The notes: generated by a model from the letters alone, not told the origin. Shown: positions 17,552-26,107, numbered from the stretch's first letter. The stretch is 64,000 nt of DNA from an uncultured Roseibium sp. (GCF_963669205.1 NZ_OY769915.1:5368001-5432000), one strand, 5' to 3'. A program made the numbers and translations.

Positions 17552-20032
17552 ATGACCAGCATTTCTTCCAAGAGCAGCGCACAGGCAAACGGTGGACAGG
17601 GGGCATCCGGCGATACCGCCCTGCGCATCGCACATCGAATTGCAGACGAGATCGGATGCAAGGCGGGCCAGGTGAATGCAACCGTTCAGATGCTGGACGA
17701 AGGATCGACCGTTCCCTTCATCGCGCGCTACCGAAAGGAGGCGACAGGCGGGCTGGACGACAGCCAGCTCCGCAAGCTGGAAGAACGGCTGATCTACCTG
17801 CGCGAGCTGGAGGACAGGCGCGTCGCGATTACCCGCTCAATTGAAGAACAGGGCAAGCTCACAGACGAGCTCACAGCCGGTATCCGGGCTGCCGAAACCA
17901 AGTCGCAGCTGGAAGACATCTATCTGCCCTTCAAGAAGAAGCGGCGGACGAAGGCACAGATCGCGCGCGAGGCCGGGCTGGAGCCGCTGGCGGATCTGCT
18001 GCTCGGCGATCCGGCCAGGACGCCGGAGACCGAAGCATCCGCCTTCTTGGATGAGGCGAAGGGCATCGCCGACACCAAGGCCGCACTCGACGGTGCCCGC
18101 CAGATCCTGATGGAACGCTTTGCCGAAAATGCCGACCTGGTCGGCCGTCTGCGCCGCCATGTGGAAGACCGGGGCGTCGTGCAATCGAAACTGGTCGACG
18201 GCATGGCGGAAAAAGGCGCCAAGTTCGCCGACTATTTCGATTATTCGGAAAAGTGGTCGAAAATTCCGAGCCACCGGGCGCTCGCCCTGTTCAGAGGCCG
18301 GAACGAAGGCATTCTTGCCGTTGACCTGACCGTCGATGCCGACGATGTCTCCCCCGTGCTGCCGGCGGTAAGGATGGTCGCCGACACCTTCGCGATTGCC
18401 GACCGGGGCCGTCCGGCGGACAAGTGGCTGATGGATGTCGCCCGCTTCGCCTGGAAGGTGAAACTGGCCCTCCATCTTGAACTCGACCTGATGGGTGTCC
18501 TGCGCGACAAGGCGGAGGAAGAGGCGATCCAGGTCTTCGCAAGGAACCTGAAGGATCTCCTCCTCGCAGCGCCTGCAGGTGCAAGGTCGACGCTCGGCCT
18601 CGACCCGGGCATCCGAACAGGCGTGAAAGTCGCTGTCGTGGATCAGACGGGAAAGCTCGTCGACACGGCAACCATCTATCCGTTCCAGCCGCGCAACGAT
18701 GTTTCCGGATCCCGGTCGGCCCTCTTGGCGCTGATCGCAAAACACAAGGTCGGCCTGATCGCCATCGGCAACGGCACGGCGAGCCGGGAAACCGACAAGC
18801 TGACCGGTGATGTGCTCACCGACATTCCCGCCGCGCAGCGCCCGGTCAAGGTGATCGTCAACGAGGCCGGGGCCTCGGTCTATTCGGCGTCCGAACTCGC
18901 CGCGAAGGAAATGCCCGATATCGATGTCTCGCTGCGCGGCGCGGCCTCCATCGCGCGCCGCCTGCAGGACCCGCTCGCCGAACTCGTGAAGATCGAGCCG
19001 AAATCCATCGGCGTCGGCCAGTACCAGCATGACGTCAACCAGACACGCCTCGCCCGTGCGCTCGATGCCGTTGTCGAAGACGCGGTGAATGCCGTCGGTG
19101 TCGACCTCAACACCGCGTCCTCCGCGCTTCTATCCAGGATCTCCGGGCTCTCGGACAGTCTGGCCAAGGCCGTTGTCGATCATCGCGACGCGATCGGACG
19201 TTTCGAAAAACGCTCGCAACTGAAAGACGTTCCGCGGCTTGGTGCCAAGGCCTACGAGCTGTGCGCCGGTTTCCTGCGCATCACCGGCGGCAAGGAACCG
19301 CTGGATGCCTCCTCGGTTCATCCGGAGGCCTACCCGCTGGCCAAGCGGATCGTGAAGGCCTGTGGCCGGGACGTCCGCCAGATCATGGGGGATGCATCCG
19401 CCTTGAGCGCACTGGACGCCTCGGACTTCACCGACGAGAAATTCGGGCTGCCCACCGTCCGGGACATTCTCGCCGAACTTGAAAAGCCGGGCCGCGATCC
19501 GCGCCCGGAATTCAAGACCGCGGCGCTCCAGGATGGTGTCGAGGAGATCTCGGATCTGAAACCTGGCATGAAGTTGGAAGGGACGGTCACGAATGTCACC
19601 AATTTCGGCGCCTTCGTCGATGTCGGTGTTCATCAGGACGGCCTCGTCCACGTCTCCCAGCTCGCCGACCGTTTCGTCGACGATCCGCACCAGGTGGTCA
19701 AGGCCGGCGATATCGTCAGGGTGACGATCCTCGACGTGGACGTTCCCCGCAAGCGGATCTCCATGACGATGAAATCCCAGGCCGACTATCAGGGCCAGCG
19801 GGAGCGCTCGGACCGGGACCGCTCCGGGTCAAACAACCGCAATCAGGGCAACCGCAATCAGGGCAACCGCAACCCGGGTCAGAGCGGTCCGGGCGGCCGA
19901 GGGCCCGGAGACGGCAGCCCGCGTGGTGGGGGCGGCGGCAAAGGCGGCGCGCCGAAAAGTTCCGGTGACGGCAGTGGCAACAACGCCATGGCCGCAGCGC
20001 TGGCGGCCGCGATGAACAAGAAGCGGAAATAG
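17552..20032 (+). CDS. tex: Tex-like RNA-binding transcription accessory protein
   Basis: An 826-residue Tex family protein, cytoplasmic, proposed to act on transcription and RNA. An N-terminal helical Tex domain occupies about 20-340. A YqgF/RuvX-like domain begins near LGLDPGIRTGVKVA (about 347), helix-hairpin-helix motifs follow around NTASSALLSRISGLSDSLAK, and an S1 RNA-binding domain spans about 672-741 (GTVTNVTNFGAFVDVGVHQDG). The last 80 or so residues are a disordered Asn/Arg/Gly tail with tandem NRNQG units. The tail is lineage-specific but tails of this sort are known in the family. Confidence 0.95.
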   Translation: MTSISSKSSAQANGGQGASGDTALRIAHRIADEIGCKAGQVNATVQMLDEGSTVPFIARYRKEATGGLDDSQLRKLEERLIYLRELEDRRVAITRSIEEQGKLTDELTAGIRAAETKSQLEDIYLPFKKKRRTKAQIAREAGLEPLADLLLGDPARTPETEASAFLDEAKGIADTKAALDGARQILMERFAENADLVGRLRRHVEDRGVVQSKLVDGMAEKGAKFADYFDYSEKWSKIPSHRALALFRGRNEGILAVDLTVDADDVSPVLPAVRMVADTFAIADRGRPADKWLMDVARFAWKVKLALHLELDLMGVLRDKAEEEAIQVFARNLKDLLLAAPAGARSTLGLDPGIRTGVKVAVVDQTGKLVDTATIYPFQPRNDVSGSRSALLALIAKHKVGLIAIGNGTASRETDKLTGDVLTDIPAAQRPVKVIVNEAGASVYSASELAAKEMPDIDVSLRGAASIARRLQDPLAELVKIEPKSIGVGQYQHDVNQTRLARALDAVVEDAVNAVGVDLNTASSALLSRISGLSDSLAKAVVDHRDAIGRFEKRSQLKDVPRLGAKAYELCAGFLRITGGKEPLDASSVHPEAYPLAKRIVKACGRDVRQIMGDASALSALDASDFTDEKFGLPTVRDILAELEKPGRDPRPEFKTAALQDGVEEISDLKPGMKLEGTVTNVTNFGAFVDVGVHQDGLVHVSQLADRFVDDPHQVVKAGDIVRVTILDVDVPRKRISMTMKSQADYQGQRERSDRDRSGSNNRNQGNRNQGNRNPGQSGPGGRGPGDGSPRGGGGGKGGAPKSSGDGSGNNAMAAALAAAMNKKRK
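19835..19879 (+). repeat. 15-bp tandem repeat in the tex tail
   Basis: Two exact copies of AACCGCAATCAGGGC (19835-19849 and 19850-19864) are followed by a diverged third copy to 19879. They encode NRNQG units in the disordered C-terminal tail of Tex. Copy number may vary between strains by slippage. Confidence 0.7.
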
Positions 20033-20035
20033 TGT

Positions 20036-20101
20036 TCAGGCGAAGACGTCCGCTTCCGAAACGGGCGACTCGCCCCGTTCTTCAAGGTCCTTCAGGTAGG
20101 C
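20036..20101 (-). pseudogene. Relic of the C-terminal end of a paralogue of the adjacent membrane protein
   Basis: Reading the minus strand up to the stop at 20036-20038 gives AYLKDLEERGE, eight more residues, then DVFA and stop. The intact neighbouring gene ends AYLKDLRELGD then eight residues and EVFA and stop, with the same 21-residue length. The shared residues are encoded by different synonymous codons, so this is old homology, not recent duplication. Similarity stops abruptly upstream of the Arg before AYLKDL. The relic uses GC-rich codons typical of the genome, while its partner uses AT-rich codons. It starts four bases after the tex stop. Confidence 0.6.
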
Positions 20102-20182
20102 CCTGCAGACACCCCCTTGAACATCAGTTAAATCCAGATGCCGGGATTCCGTGTGGCGTGATATTCCGGACACGGCATGGGC

Positions 20183-20937
20183 TTAAGCAAACACTTCCAC
20201 ATCGTGTTCGAAGAAATCCCCGAGTTCCCGAAGGTCTTTCAGATAAGCGCGTGCAATCATCACGATGAGAACGGCTTCAGCTGTTATCGAAATAAGGTTC
20301 GAAATCACCATCACCACGAAACCTAATACGTGAATGTCACCGGTCGGCGTGACCGGTTGCAATTCGGCCCCCCTTCTTGCATGGCGCCATAAAGAATCCC
20401 GCTTACGAGCAAAAGGGGAACGTAAATTCCAACATACCTTGGAAGCAGATACCCAGCCTGGCGTAGCGCTCTTTGCAGCGCAGCACGAAAGCTGTCCGAT
20501 CTCTTCAGTATCTTGGCCGGCAACAGAGTCCCGAGAAAGTAAGTCGGCGCAAACAACAACAGCAGAGTAAATATGAAAAATCCGGCGATAAATGAGCCTT
20601 GCTCTACAATTGTTTCCGGTGCTGCTTCGAAGAGGTACAAAACCAGGTCCGCGCCACCGACCGTGAACACAAAGAAAATGCAAAGGTACCAGACTGAAAA
20701 AGTGGCAAACTGTTTCAGACTCCGCTGCGGATTGGCCGCTTTCAAGAGCCTGCCAAACATAAGAAAATAGAAAACAGAACCGAGGGGCGCGTACAGATAC
20801 ACAAAGTACCTGCCGTCTTCGAACCACGTGTCGACGATGGTAATTGTGCAATTCACCACAATATAGGGCAGCACCAGCCAGTGCAGCGCGTAAAGGGCAC
20901 CAAAAGCCTCGACGAATAGATTTCTTTCCCGACGCAC
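20183..20937 (-). pseudogene. Multi-TM membrane protein, frame interrupted in a poly-G tract
   Basis: Translation from GTG 20937 (preceded by GGAGC) gives a strongly hydrophobic protein with about five membrane segments through PLLLVSGILYGAMQEGG, then runs into a non-hydrophobic tail and stops at 20323. In the next frame, the sequence continues with a sixth hydrophobic segment (VLGFVVMVISNLISITAEAVLIV) and ends AYLKDL...EVFA at 20183. The frames join at a run of six G on the minus strand (20368-20373); seven G would restore one protein of about 250 residues. Cause may be a sequencing error, a true mutation or slippage. Codon usage is AT-rich compared with neighbours. Family not recognised. 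Confidence 0.7.
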
Positions 20938-21167
20938 ACAAAGCTCCGCATACCGTTATTTTTGCCAATCATCGACAGTGCATTAAGAATTGCAACATTA
21001 AATTGCAAAAACTAAATAAACTGACTTAGACGATGGCAACGGTGTCGCTTTCAGTTTCTTCGAAGAACCGCAGAACCGTAGTTTCACGCTCGTGACCCTC
21101 ATTTTCTCGACCGGTGAAATCTTTAGGTCTAAGCTTTCGATCAAAGGTGTGACGCGAGGATTGAGGC

Positions 21168-21863
21168 ATGCCGGGGGAACCAACGGAAAATGCCAGGGAG
21201 GACTGGCCGAAGCAGGACATTGAATCCGGCACGATCGGTGCGCTCGCCCACCTTTACCGGGCCGAGGTTTTCCGCAGCACGCATTGGCGCACGCGCCTGG
21301 ACAACACCACCAACTGGGCCGTTGTCACGACGGGCATCGCCCTTTCCGCCACGTTTGCCAATCGCGAGGCGTCTCCCCTGCCGATGGTGCTTGTCGGCCT
21401 GCTGGTCACCGTTTTCCTGATCTTCGAGGCGAGGCGCTACCGCTACTACAACATGTTCCGTGCCCGCGCCCGGCTGATGGAGTCCGATTTCTACGCCCCG
21501 ATCCTTTATGGAAAAAAGGTGCCCTGGAACGGCGACTGGGCGAAGCTTCTGGCCGACGATTACGAAACGCCGCACTACCACATCAGTCTCGTCCGCGCCG
21601 CCGGGCGGCGCCTGCGCAGCAACTATTCGTGGATCCTCGCCATCCAGGCCGTTGCCTATTTCGGCAAGCTCGCCATCCACCCCGTTCCCCTGACAGAGCT
21701 ATCCGAGGCCTTCGAGCGTGCCGCGATCGGGCCAGTGCCCGGCTATCTCGTCTTCCTTGCCGGCGTGATCTTCCACACCAGCTGGATCGTCTTTGCGATC
21801 GTCACGCTGCGCCTCGACAAGCGCTACCGCAAGAAGCGCAAGTCGCCGATGCAGGCGATCTGA
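21168..21863 (+). CDS. DUF2270-family membrane protein
   Basis: A 231-residue protein that resembles the DUF2270 family. An N-terminal cytoplasmic part (GALAHLYRAEVFRSTHWRTRLDNTTNWAVV) leads to two hydrophobic segments near residues 50-90, a long cytoplasmic stretch with RARLMESDFYAP, and a final pair of membrane segments near 150-215 ending in a basic tail. Function unknown. The start at 21168 follows GAGG. It is alone on the plus strand before the GNAT gene. Confidence 0.75.
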   Translation: MPGEPTENAREDWPKQDIESGTIGALAHLYRAEVFRSTHWRTRLDNTTNWAVVTTGIALSATFANREASPLPMVLVGLLVTVFLIFEARRYRYYNMFRARARLMESDFYAPILYGKKVPWNGDWAKLLADDYETPHYHISLVRAAGRRLRSNYSWILAIQAVAYFGKLAIHPVPLTELSEAFERAAIGPVPGYLVFLAGVIFHTSWIVFAIVTLRLDKRYRKKRKSPMQAI

Positions 21864-21962
21864 CGGGCCACGCCCGGCAGCAAAGACACCGCACAAAAGT
21901 TGACGCGGCTCAAGGGACCGGTTGAAATTGCCTCTCTATGGTCGGTTGAGTGACGTTAAGAC

Positions 21963-22400
21963 ATGAGTTACGTCGAGATCTCGTTTGCGGATGAAAAGGA
22001 CAGGGCGGCGATTGCCGCCACCGTCGAAGATCGCCTGCTCCACGCGCTGGCCGAGGAAAACGAGCAATCGGACAACGAGGCCTTCGTGCTGAAGGCAACC
22101 GATGACAAGGGCAAGCTTCTCGGTGGTCTGACCGCATCCACGTCCTATCACTGGCTCCTGATCAAGACGCTCTGGGTCGATGACAGCGTGCGCGGTGCGG
22201 GTCTTGGCGCCCGGCTCGTGGAACTCGCCGAACATGAGGCGCGCCGTCTTGGCTGCCACGCAGCCTGGTTGGACACCTCCAGTCCGGACGCGCACAGGTT
22301 CTACCAGAAACTCGGCTACGAGGATTTCGGCATTCTCGGGAATCTGCGCGGTCAGTCCCTGCCGGATCACCGGCGCTGGTTCATGAAGAAGGATCTTTGA
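21963..22400 (+). CDS. GNAT-family N-acetyltransferase
   Basis: A 145-residue acetyltransferase. The acetyl-CoA binding motif is visible as LWVDDSVRGAGLGARLVELAEHEARRLG, with the usual strand (LLIKTLWV) before and the TSSPDAHRFYQKLGYEDFG C-terminal signature after. Such enzymes acetylate amines of small molecules or proteins. It is convergent with the aquaporin gene, leaving 12 bp. No substrate clue. Confidence 0.88.
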   Translation: MSYVEISFADEKDRAAIAATVEDRLLHALAEENEQSDNEAFVLKATDDKGKLLGGLTASTSYHWLLIKTLWVDDSVRGAGLGARLVELAEHEARRLGCHAAWLDTSSPDAHRFYQKLGYEDFGILGNLRGQSLPDHRRWFMKKDL

Positions 22401-22412
22401 ACCGGCGCCTTT

Positions 22413-23105
22413 TTACGACCTGACAGCGTCCTGTCCGGCGGACTTTTCCGGTGTCAGCAACCAGGAAAACAGCGCGAGTGCCAGAGCGGCCCCGATGAAT
22501 TCCGCGACGATGAAGCCAGGCAGATCCACAGGACGGATGCCCGCGAACGTGTCGGTGAACGCGCGCGAGATCGCAACCGCCGGATTGGCGAAGGAGGTCG
22601 ACGCGGTGAACCAGTAGGCCGCGGTGATATAGAGCCCGACCAGCCAGGGAACGGCGGCTTCGCGAAACCGGATACCGGCCAGGATGCTGGCCAGCAGGCC
22701 GAAGGTCGCGACGATCTCGGCGACCCATTGTGCGGGCCCGGTGCGGGCTGTCGTCGAGGCCTGAAGAACCGCTTCCTCGAACATCACATGGGCAATGAGC
22801 GTGCCGCATATGCCACCAGCGATCTGGGCCGCGATGTAACTGAGCCCGACCGTCAGGCTCAGGTTGCGTTTCAGCCAGAAGACGAAGGTCACGGCCGGGT
22901 TGAAATGCGCACCGGAAATCGGCCCGAGGATCGTGATCAGGACGACCAGAATGGCGCCTGTGGGAATGGTATTGCCGAGCAGGGAAACGGCGACATCGTC
23001 GGAGAGCCTGTCGGCCATGATCCCCGATCCGACCACCGTGCCGACGAGCATTGCGGTGCCAAGCGCCTCGGCGGTCAGGCGCCGGTTCAAACTGAATTCT
23101 GACAT
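22413..23105 (-). CDS. Aquaglyceroporin-family channel of the ars operon
   Basis: A 230-residue MIP-family channel with six membrane segments and both NPA boxes: NPAVT at 69-73 and NPAVA at 174-178. The arginine that usually follows the second NPA in selectivity filters is Val177 here. It ends the arsR-arsC operon, 15 bp after arsC. In Sinorhizobium meliloti a similar channel, AqpS, replaces an ArsB pump and lets arsenite leave the cell after arsenate reduction. The same role is inferred here from context. Confidence 0.85.
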   Translation of the reverse strand: MSEFSLNRRLTAEALGTAMLVGTVVGSGIMADRLSDDVAVSLLGNTIPTGAILVVLITILGPISGAHFNPAVTFVFWLKRNLSLTVGLSYIAAQIAGGICGTLIAHVMFEEAVLQASTTARTGPAQWVAEIVATFGLLASILAGIRFREAAVPWLVGLYITAAYWFTASTSFANPAVAISRAFTDTFAGIRPVDLPGFIVAEFIGAALALALFSWLLTPEKSAGQDAVRS

Positions 23106-23119
23106 GAAGGAAACCCCGG

Positions 23120-23608
23120 TTAGTCGGATGTGGCGCCGATGGCCGCCAGTCTGCTTTTACCGTCTTCGGCCTCGAAGACATCATCGCCAAGCGCAAGCAT
23201 CGCGCTGATCCGCCGTTCCAGCCTTTGATAGGCCAGGTCAAAGGCCGCACCGCGCGCGTCATCATCTCCCTCGACCCCGGCCGGGTCAGGAATGCCCCAA
23301 TGGATGACCATCGGATGACCGGGCCAAACCGGGCAGGCTTCGCCTGCCGCGTTGTCGCAGACGGTAATGATCAGATCCATTTTCGGCGCATCCGCGCCCG
23401 CGAACTCTTCCCAGCTCTTGGACCGGAACCCTTCGGCGGAAAGTCCGTGCCGGTCAAGACAGGTCAGCGCGTCGGGATTGACCGTGCCTCTGGGTGTCGA
23501 GCCGGCCGAGAAGGTCGCGAACCGGCCCTGCCCGAGATGGCGCAGCAGCGCTTCCCCCAGCACCGAGCGGGCGGAATTCGCCGTACATAAAATCAGAGCA
23601 TTGCGCAT
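23120..23608 (-). CDS. arsC: Arsenate reductase, low-molecular-weight phosphatase type
   Basis: A 162-residue protein of the LMW protein tyrosine phosphatase fold. The P-loop CTANSAR starts at Cys8 (CX5R with NxxRS), and Cys84 and Cys92 form the downstream redox pair of thioredoxin-coupled arsenate reductases. The DP general-acid segment (GIPDPAG) lies near residue 108. It should reduce arsenate to arsenite. The start at 23608 is fixed by the P-loop position. It follows arsR by 29 bp and precedes the aquaporin gene. Confidence 0.9.
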   Translation of the reverse strand: MRNALILCTANSARSVLGEALLRHLGQGRFATFSAGSTPRGTVNPDALTCLDRHGLSAEGFRSKSWEEFAGADAPKMDLIITVCDNAAGEACPVWPGHPMVIHWGIPDPAGVEGDDDARGAAFDLAYQRLERRISAMLALGDDVFEAEDGKSRLAAIGATSD

Positions 23609-23637
23609 TTTTGGGAGTGCCTGCCTGGAACCTGGCT

Positions 23638-23991
23638 TCAGAGACCCTTTGTTTCTGAGCACGAACTGGAAGAGAACAGATTGGCGATTGGCGCGCACAG
23701 ATCCGGGTTCCCGCCGCAGCAATCCTGCAGGAGATATGTCACCAGATGCTGCATGGTTGCCAGGTCCGCACTGTAGTGAATGGAGCGCCCGTCGCGTTCA
23801 GCCTGCACAAGACCGGAACGCGACAGGGCGCCAAGATGGGTCGACAAGGTATTCGGACGTACGTCGAGTGCGTCTGAAATGGCACCGGCAGTCATGCCTT
23901 CTTTTCCCGCCTTCACCAGGAGGCGAAAAACGTCGAGGCGTGTTTCCTGGCCAAGGGCGGCCAGCGCATTCAGGGCGTCGTCCTTTTCCAT
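23638..23991 (-). CDS. arsR: ArsR-family arsenic-responsive repressor
   Basis: A 117-residue SmtB/ArsR winged-helix repressor. The helix-turn-helix region is MTAGAISDALDVRPNTLSTHLGAL (33-56). Candidate arsenite ligands are at the C-terminal end: Cys91, Cys92 and Cys99 in DCCGGNPDLC, like the vicinal pair plus one cysteine in Acidithiobacillus ArsR. The start at 23991 has no Shine-Dalgarno. A palindrome lies 2 bp upstream and a -10-like TATTCT ends 6 bp before the ATG, so the transcript may be leaderless. It heads arsR-arsC-aquaporin. Confidence 0.9.
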   Translation of the reverse strand: MEKDDALNALAALGQETRLDVFRLLVKAGKEGMTAGAISDALDVRPNTLSTHLGALSRSGLVQAERDGRSIHYSADLATMQHLVTYLLQDCCGGNPDLCAPIANLFSSSSCSETKGL

Positions 23992-23993
23992 AA

Positions 23994-24025
23994 TTCGAGA
24001 ATACTCGAAATGACGAAATATACAA
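23994..24025 (-). promoter_or_regulatory. ars operon promoter and ArsR operator
   Basis: A perfect palindrome TTCGAG-AATA-CTCGAA occupies 23994-24009. On the minus strand it overlaps a -10-like TATTCT (23998-24003), with a -35-like TTGTAT at 24020-24025 and a 16-bp spacer. Repressor bound there would block the promoter, as expected for ArsR autoregulation. Confidence 0.65.
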
Positions 24026-24064
24026 TGGTCTTTTGCGAACCTGTCCGTTGATTGGCCCGGCGCA

Positions 24065-25405
24065 TCAGACCTTCCGGTAGGCGATGAGCGCGTAGACGAA
24101 GGCGAGCGCGACCAGCAGGGCTGCAAGGCCGAGGACAGCCTCGTAACCACCGATGGCAAAGGCTGCGCTTGAGGCCGACAGGCCGACCGTGCCGCCGATC
24201 ATCTGGGCGGCCATCGCGATACCGCCGCCCTGCCCGTGCTTGTATTCGGGAAGCGAGCCCATGATGGCGGCCCGGCTCGGCAGGAACAGAAACGGAAAGG
24301 CAATGCCCGCAACCAGCAGGCCCGGCGCAATCAGGTAGATGTTGTTCAGCGGCGCGACGAGAAACAGCCAGAGCAGACACGTGAAAAGAAGCAGGTGGCC
24401 GACAAAGGCAAGCTTGCGCGGATGCGTCCTGCCGACAAGCCGCCCGCAATAGGCGGCGACAAATGGCTGCGGGATCGGGGTCAGCACGATCAGGAACCCG
24501 GCAGCCAGCGCGCTGAGTTTCAACTCTGTCTGCGCATAAAGGGCGATGAAGACGAAGATCGGCATCTTGGCGTATTGCGCCATGAACAGGTTCACGTTGC
24601 TTGCTGAAAACACCGGGTTGGTGAAGAGGTCGACTTCAATCAGCGGAGCCTCCTGCCGCAGTTCAAACCTGCAGAACCCGCCGATCATCATCCCGCCGCA
24701 AAGAAGCAGAAACCAGATCAGCGGGCTTTCCCAGCCCCAGTCATCAGCTTCCATGAGCGCAAAGACAATGCAGAACATCCCGACTGCGATCAGCACCAGT
24801 CCCGTCCAGTCGATACGCCGTCCGGGCGGCCGCTCGACGTCGCGCCAGGTAAGTGTGACGACAATCGCGATCCCGATCACCAGGAACGGATTGATCCAGA
24901 AGATCCAGCGCCAGCTCAGGAACTCGGTGAACGCCCCGCCGGCCAGCGGGCCGAGGGAAAGAAAGATGGTCCCGACGGACCCGGTGACCGCCAGAGCCAT
25001 GCCGTGCTGTTCCTTCGGGAAGGTCATGGTCACCATGGCCATGAACAGCGGAAACATCACCGCAGAGCCGAGTCCCTGAAAGGCACGCGCAATGATCAAC
25101 ACCTCGCCGGAGGGCGCGAAGCCGCAGACGACCGAGAAGGCGCCGAATGTTGCCAGTCCGAGGAGGAACATGCGCAGGATGCCGAACAGATCGCCGAGCT
25201 TGCCGCCGACGGCGACGAAACAGGCGAGCGTCAGCAGGTAGGCGTTGACGATCCAGTGCGCTTCATTGCTGGTGAGCGAAAAGGTTTCCTGGATGGAGGG
25301 CAGCGCGATCCCGACGACGGTCTCGTCCAGGAGCACCAGACCGAGCACGCAGCTTACGGCCCCAAGCAGCCACCACTTCCGGTTCGTCTCTCCGATCACC
25401 TGCAT
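24065..25405 (-). CDS. MFS transporter, DHA2 (EmrB/QacA-like) drug exporter family
   Basis: A 446-residue membrane protein with about 14 hydrophobic segments. The first helix carries LLDETVVGIALPSIQ, matching the DHA2 signature LDxTxVNVALP, and a motif A-like GGKLGDLFG follows helix 2. DHA2 members are proton antiporters for drugs or other amphiphiles. It precedes arsR on the same strand, but the ars promoter lies between them, so it is probably a separate unit. Substrate unknown. Confidence 0.87.
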   Translation of the reverse strand: MQVIGETNRKWWLLGAVSCVLGLVLLDETVVGIALPSIQETFSLTSNEAHWIVNAYLLTLACFVAVGGKLGDLFGILRMFLLGLATFGAFSVVCGFAPSGEVLIIARAFQGLGSAVMFPLFMAMVTMTFPKEQHGMALAVTGSVGTIFLSLGPLAGGAFTEFLSWRWIFWINPFLVIGIAIVVTLTWRDVERPPGRRIDWTGLVLIAVGMFCIVFALMEADDWGWESPLIWFLLLCGGMMIGGFCRFELRQEAPLIEVDLFTNPVFSASNVNLFMAQYAKMPIFVFIALYAQTELKLSALAAGFLIVLTPIPQPFVAAYCGRLVGRTHPRKLAFVGHLLLFTCLLWLFLVAPLNNIYLIAPGLLVAGIAFPFLFLPSRAAIMGSLPEYKHGQGGGIAMAAQMIGGTVGLSASSAAFAIGGYEAVLGLAALLVALAFVYALIAYRKV

Positions 25406-25515
25406 GGCGCCCCCACACCAACACGTTCACACGGGGGCGTCCCCGTCAATAAGACTGGAAGGGTGACTGAAAAGCTCTGAGGAAACAAGGCGACGGTCTT
25501 GGCGATCGCGTTCAA

Positions 25516-25668
25516 TCAATCAGCTGAAGCAAAAAGGCTATATGAGTCATACTTAGAAATCAGTTCGAGATACCGCGTAACCACCGATTTCCTCAAGTCT
25601 TCTGCGGAGTATAAGTTCTCTTTATCGAAATGCGCAGCGACTTCGCGCCGTACCGATTTAGAAGGCAT
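25516..25668 (-). CDS. Small 50-residue charged protein (unlisted small ORF)
   Basis: ATG 25668 opens a 50-residue frame, with a core of EVAAHFDKENLYSAEDLRKS and then VVTRYLELISKYDSYSLF. It looks like a compact alpha-helical soluble protein. A weak AAGAAG lies upstream. It sits in an AT-rich patch just after another small frame on the same strand. Protein-like composition is the main support. No family is recognised. Confidence 0.35.
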   Translation of the reverse strand: MPSKSVRREVAAHFDKENLYSAEDLRKSVVTRYLELISKYDSYSLFASAD

Positions 25669-25710
25669 TCAGTTGCTTCTTTGTCAGTGAAATTCAGTAT
25701 CTCGGCTCGT

Positions 25711-25881
25711 CTACTTTGCTCGCAAAAACGCAAACACTGATGCGATGACCATTGCCACAAACGAAATAATCACACTAAAGGGAGGATCTAATACATAATT
25801 TACAAATATTATCACAACAAAGGCAGCGCCGATGTATGAGATTGACCTCAGAATTGATAAGTATTCTTTCCTGTTATTCAT
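25711..25881 (-). CDS. Small 56-residue two-helix membrane protein (unlisted small ORF)
   Basis: ATG 25881 opens a 56-residue frame beginning MNNRKEYLSILRSISY. Two hydrophobic helices (about 13-30 and 34-53) are joined by NYVLDPP, and it ends FLRAK. The arrangement of a charged N-terminus, short loop and basic end is typical of a genuine small membrane protein. No clear Shine-Dalgarno is seen. Composition is AT-rich compared with flanking genes. It is followed 42 bp later by another small frame. Function unknown. Confidence 0.5.
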   Translation of the reverse strand: MNNRKEYLSILRSISYIGAAFVVIIFVNYVLDPPFSVIISFVAMVIASVFAFLRAK

Positions 25882-26107
25882 TTAATATTTCATGGACCCA
25901 CAGATTATATCGAGATTTCCGATATATTTTTCCTAGCATAGCAGGTTATGCCCACGATAAAGCTGATTCAATGCGCATGTCTTTCTTCCGGTGTCCGCAT
26001 GCGCCCTGCCGATTTCCTCAAGCGCTCAAACGGCTCTGATTCGGTCGGTCGCTGCAATCCCAAATCGGCGAAAACACAGCCGTTGCTTTTCGTTGCGCCC
26101 ACGATTC

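Noticed and set aside
17837..19030. Minus-strand frame of 397 codons
   Set aside because: It is antisense to tex, whose domains are unmistakable.
25499..25690. Plus-strand 63-codon frame in the AT-rich patch
   Set aside because: The opposite strand has a more protein-like frame here, and no ribosome binding site precedes this one.
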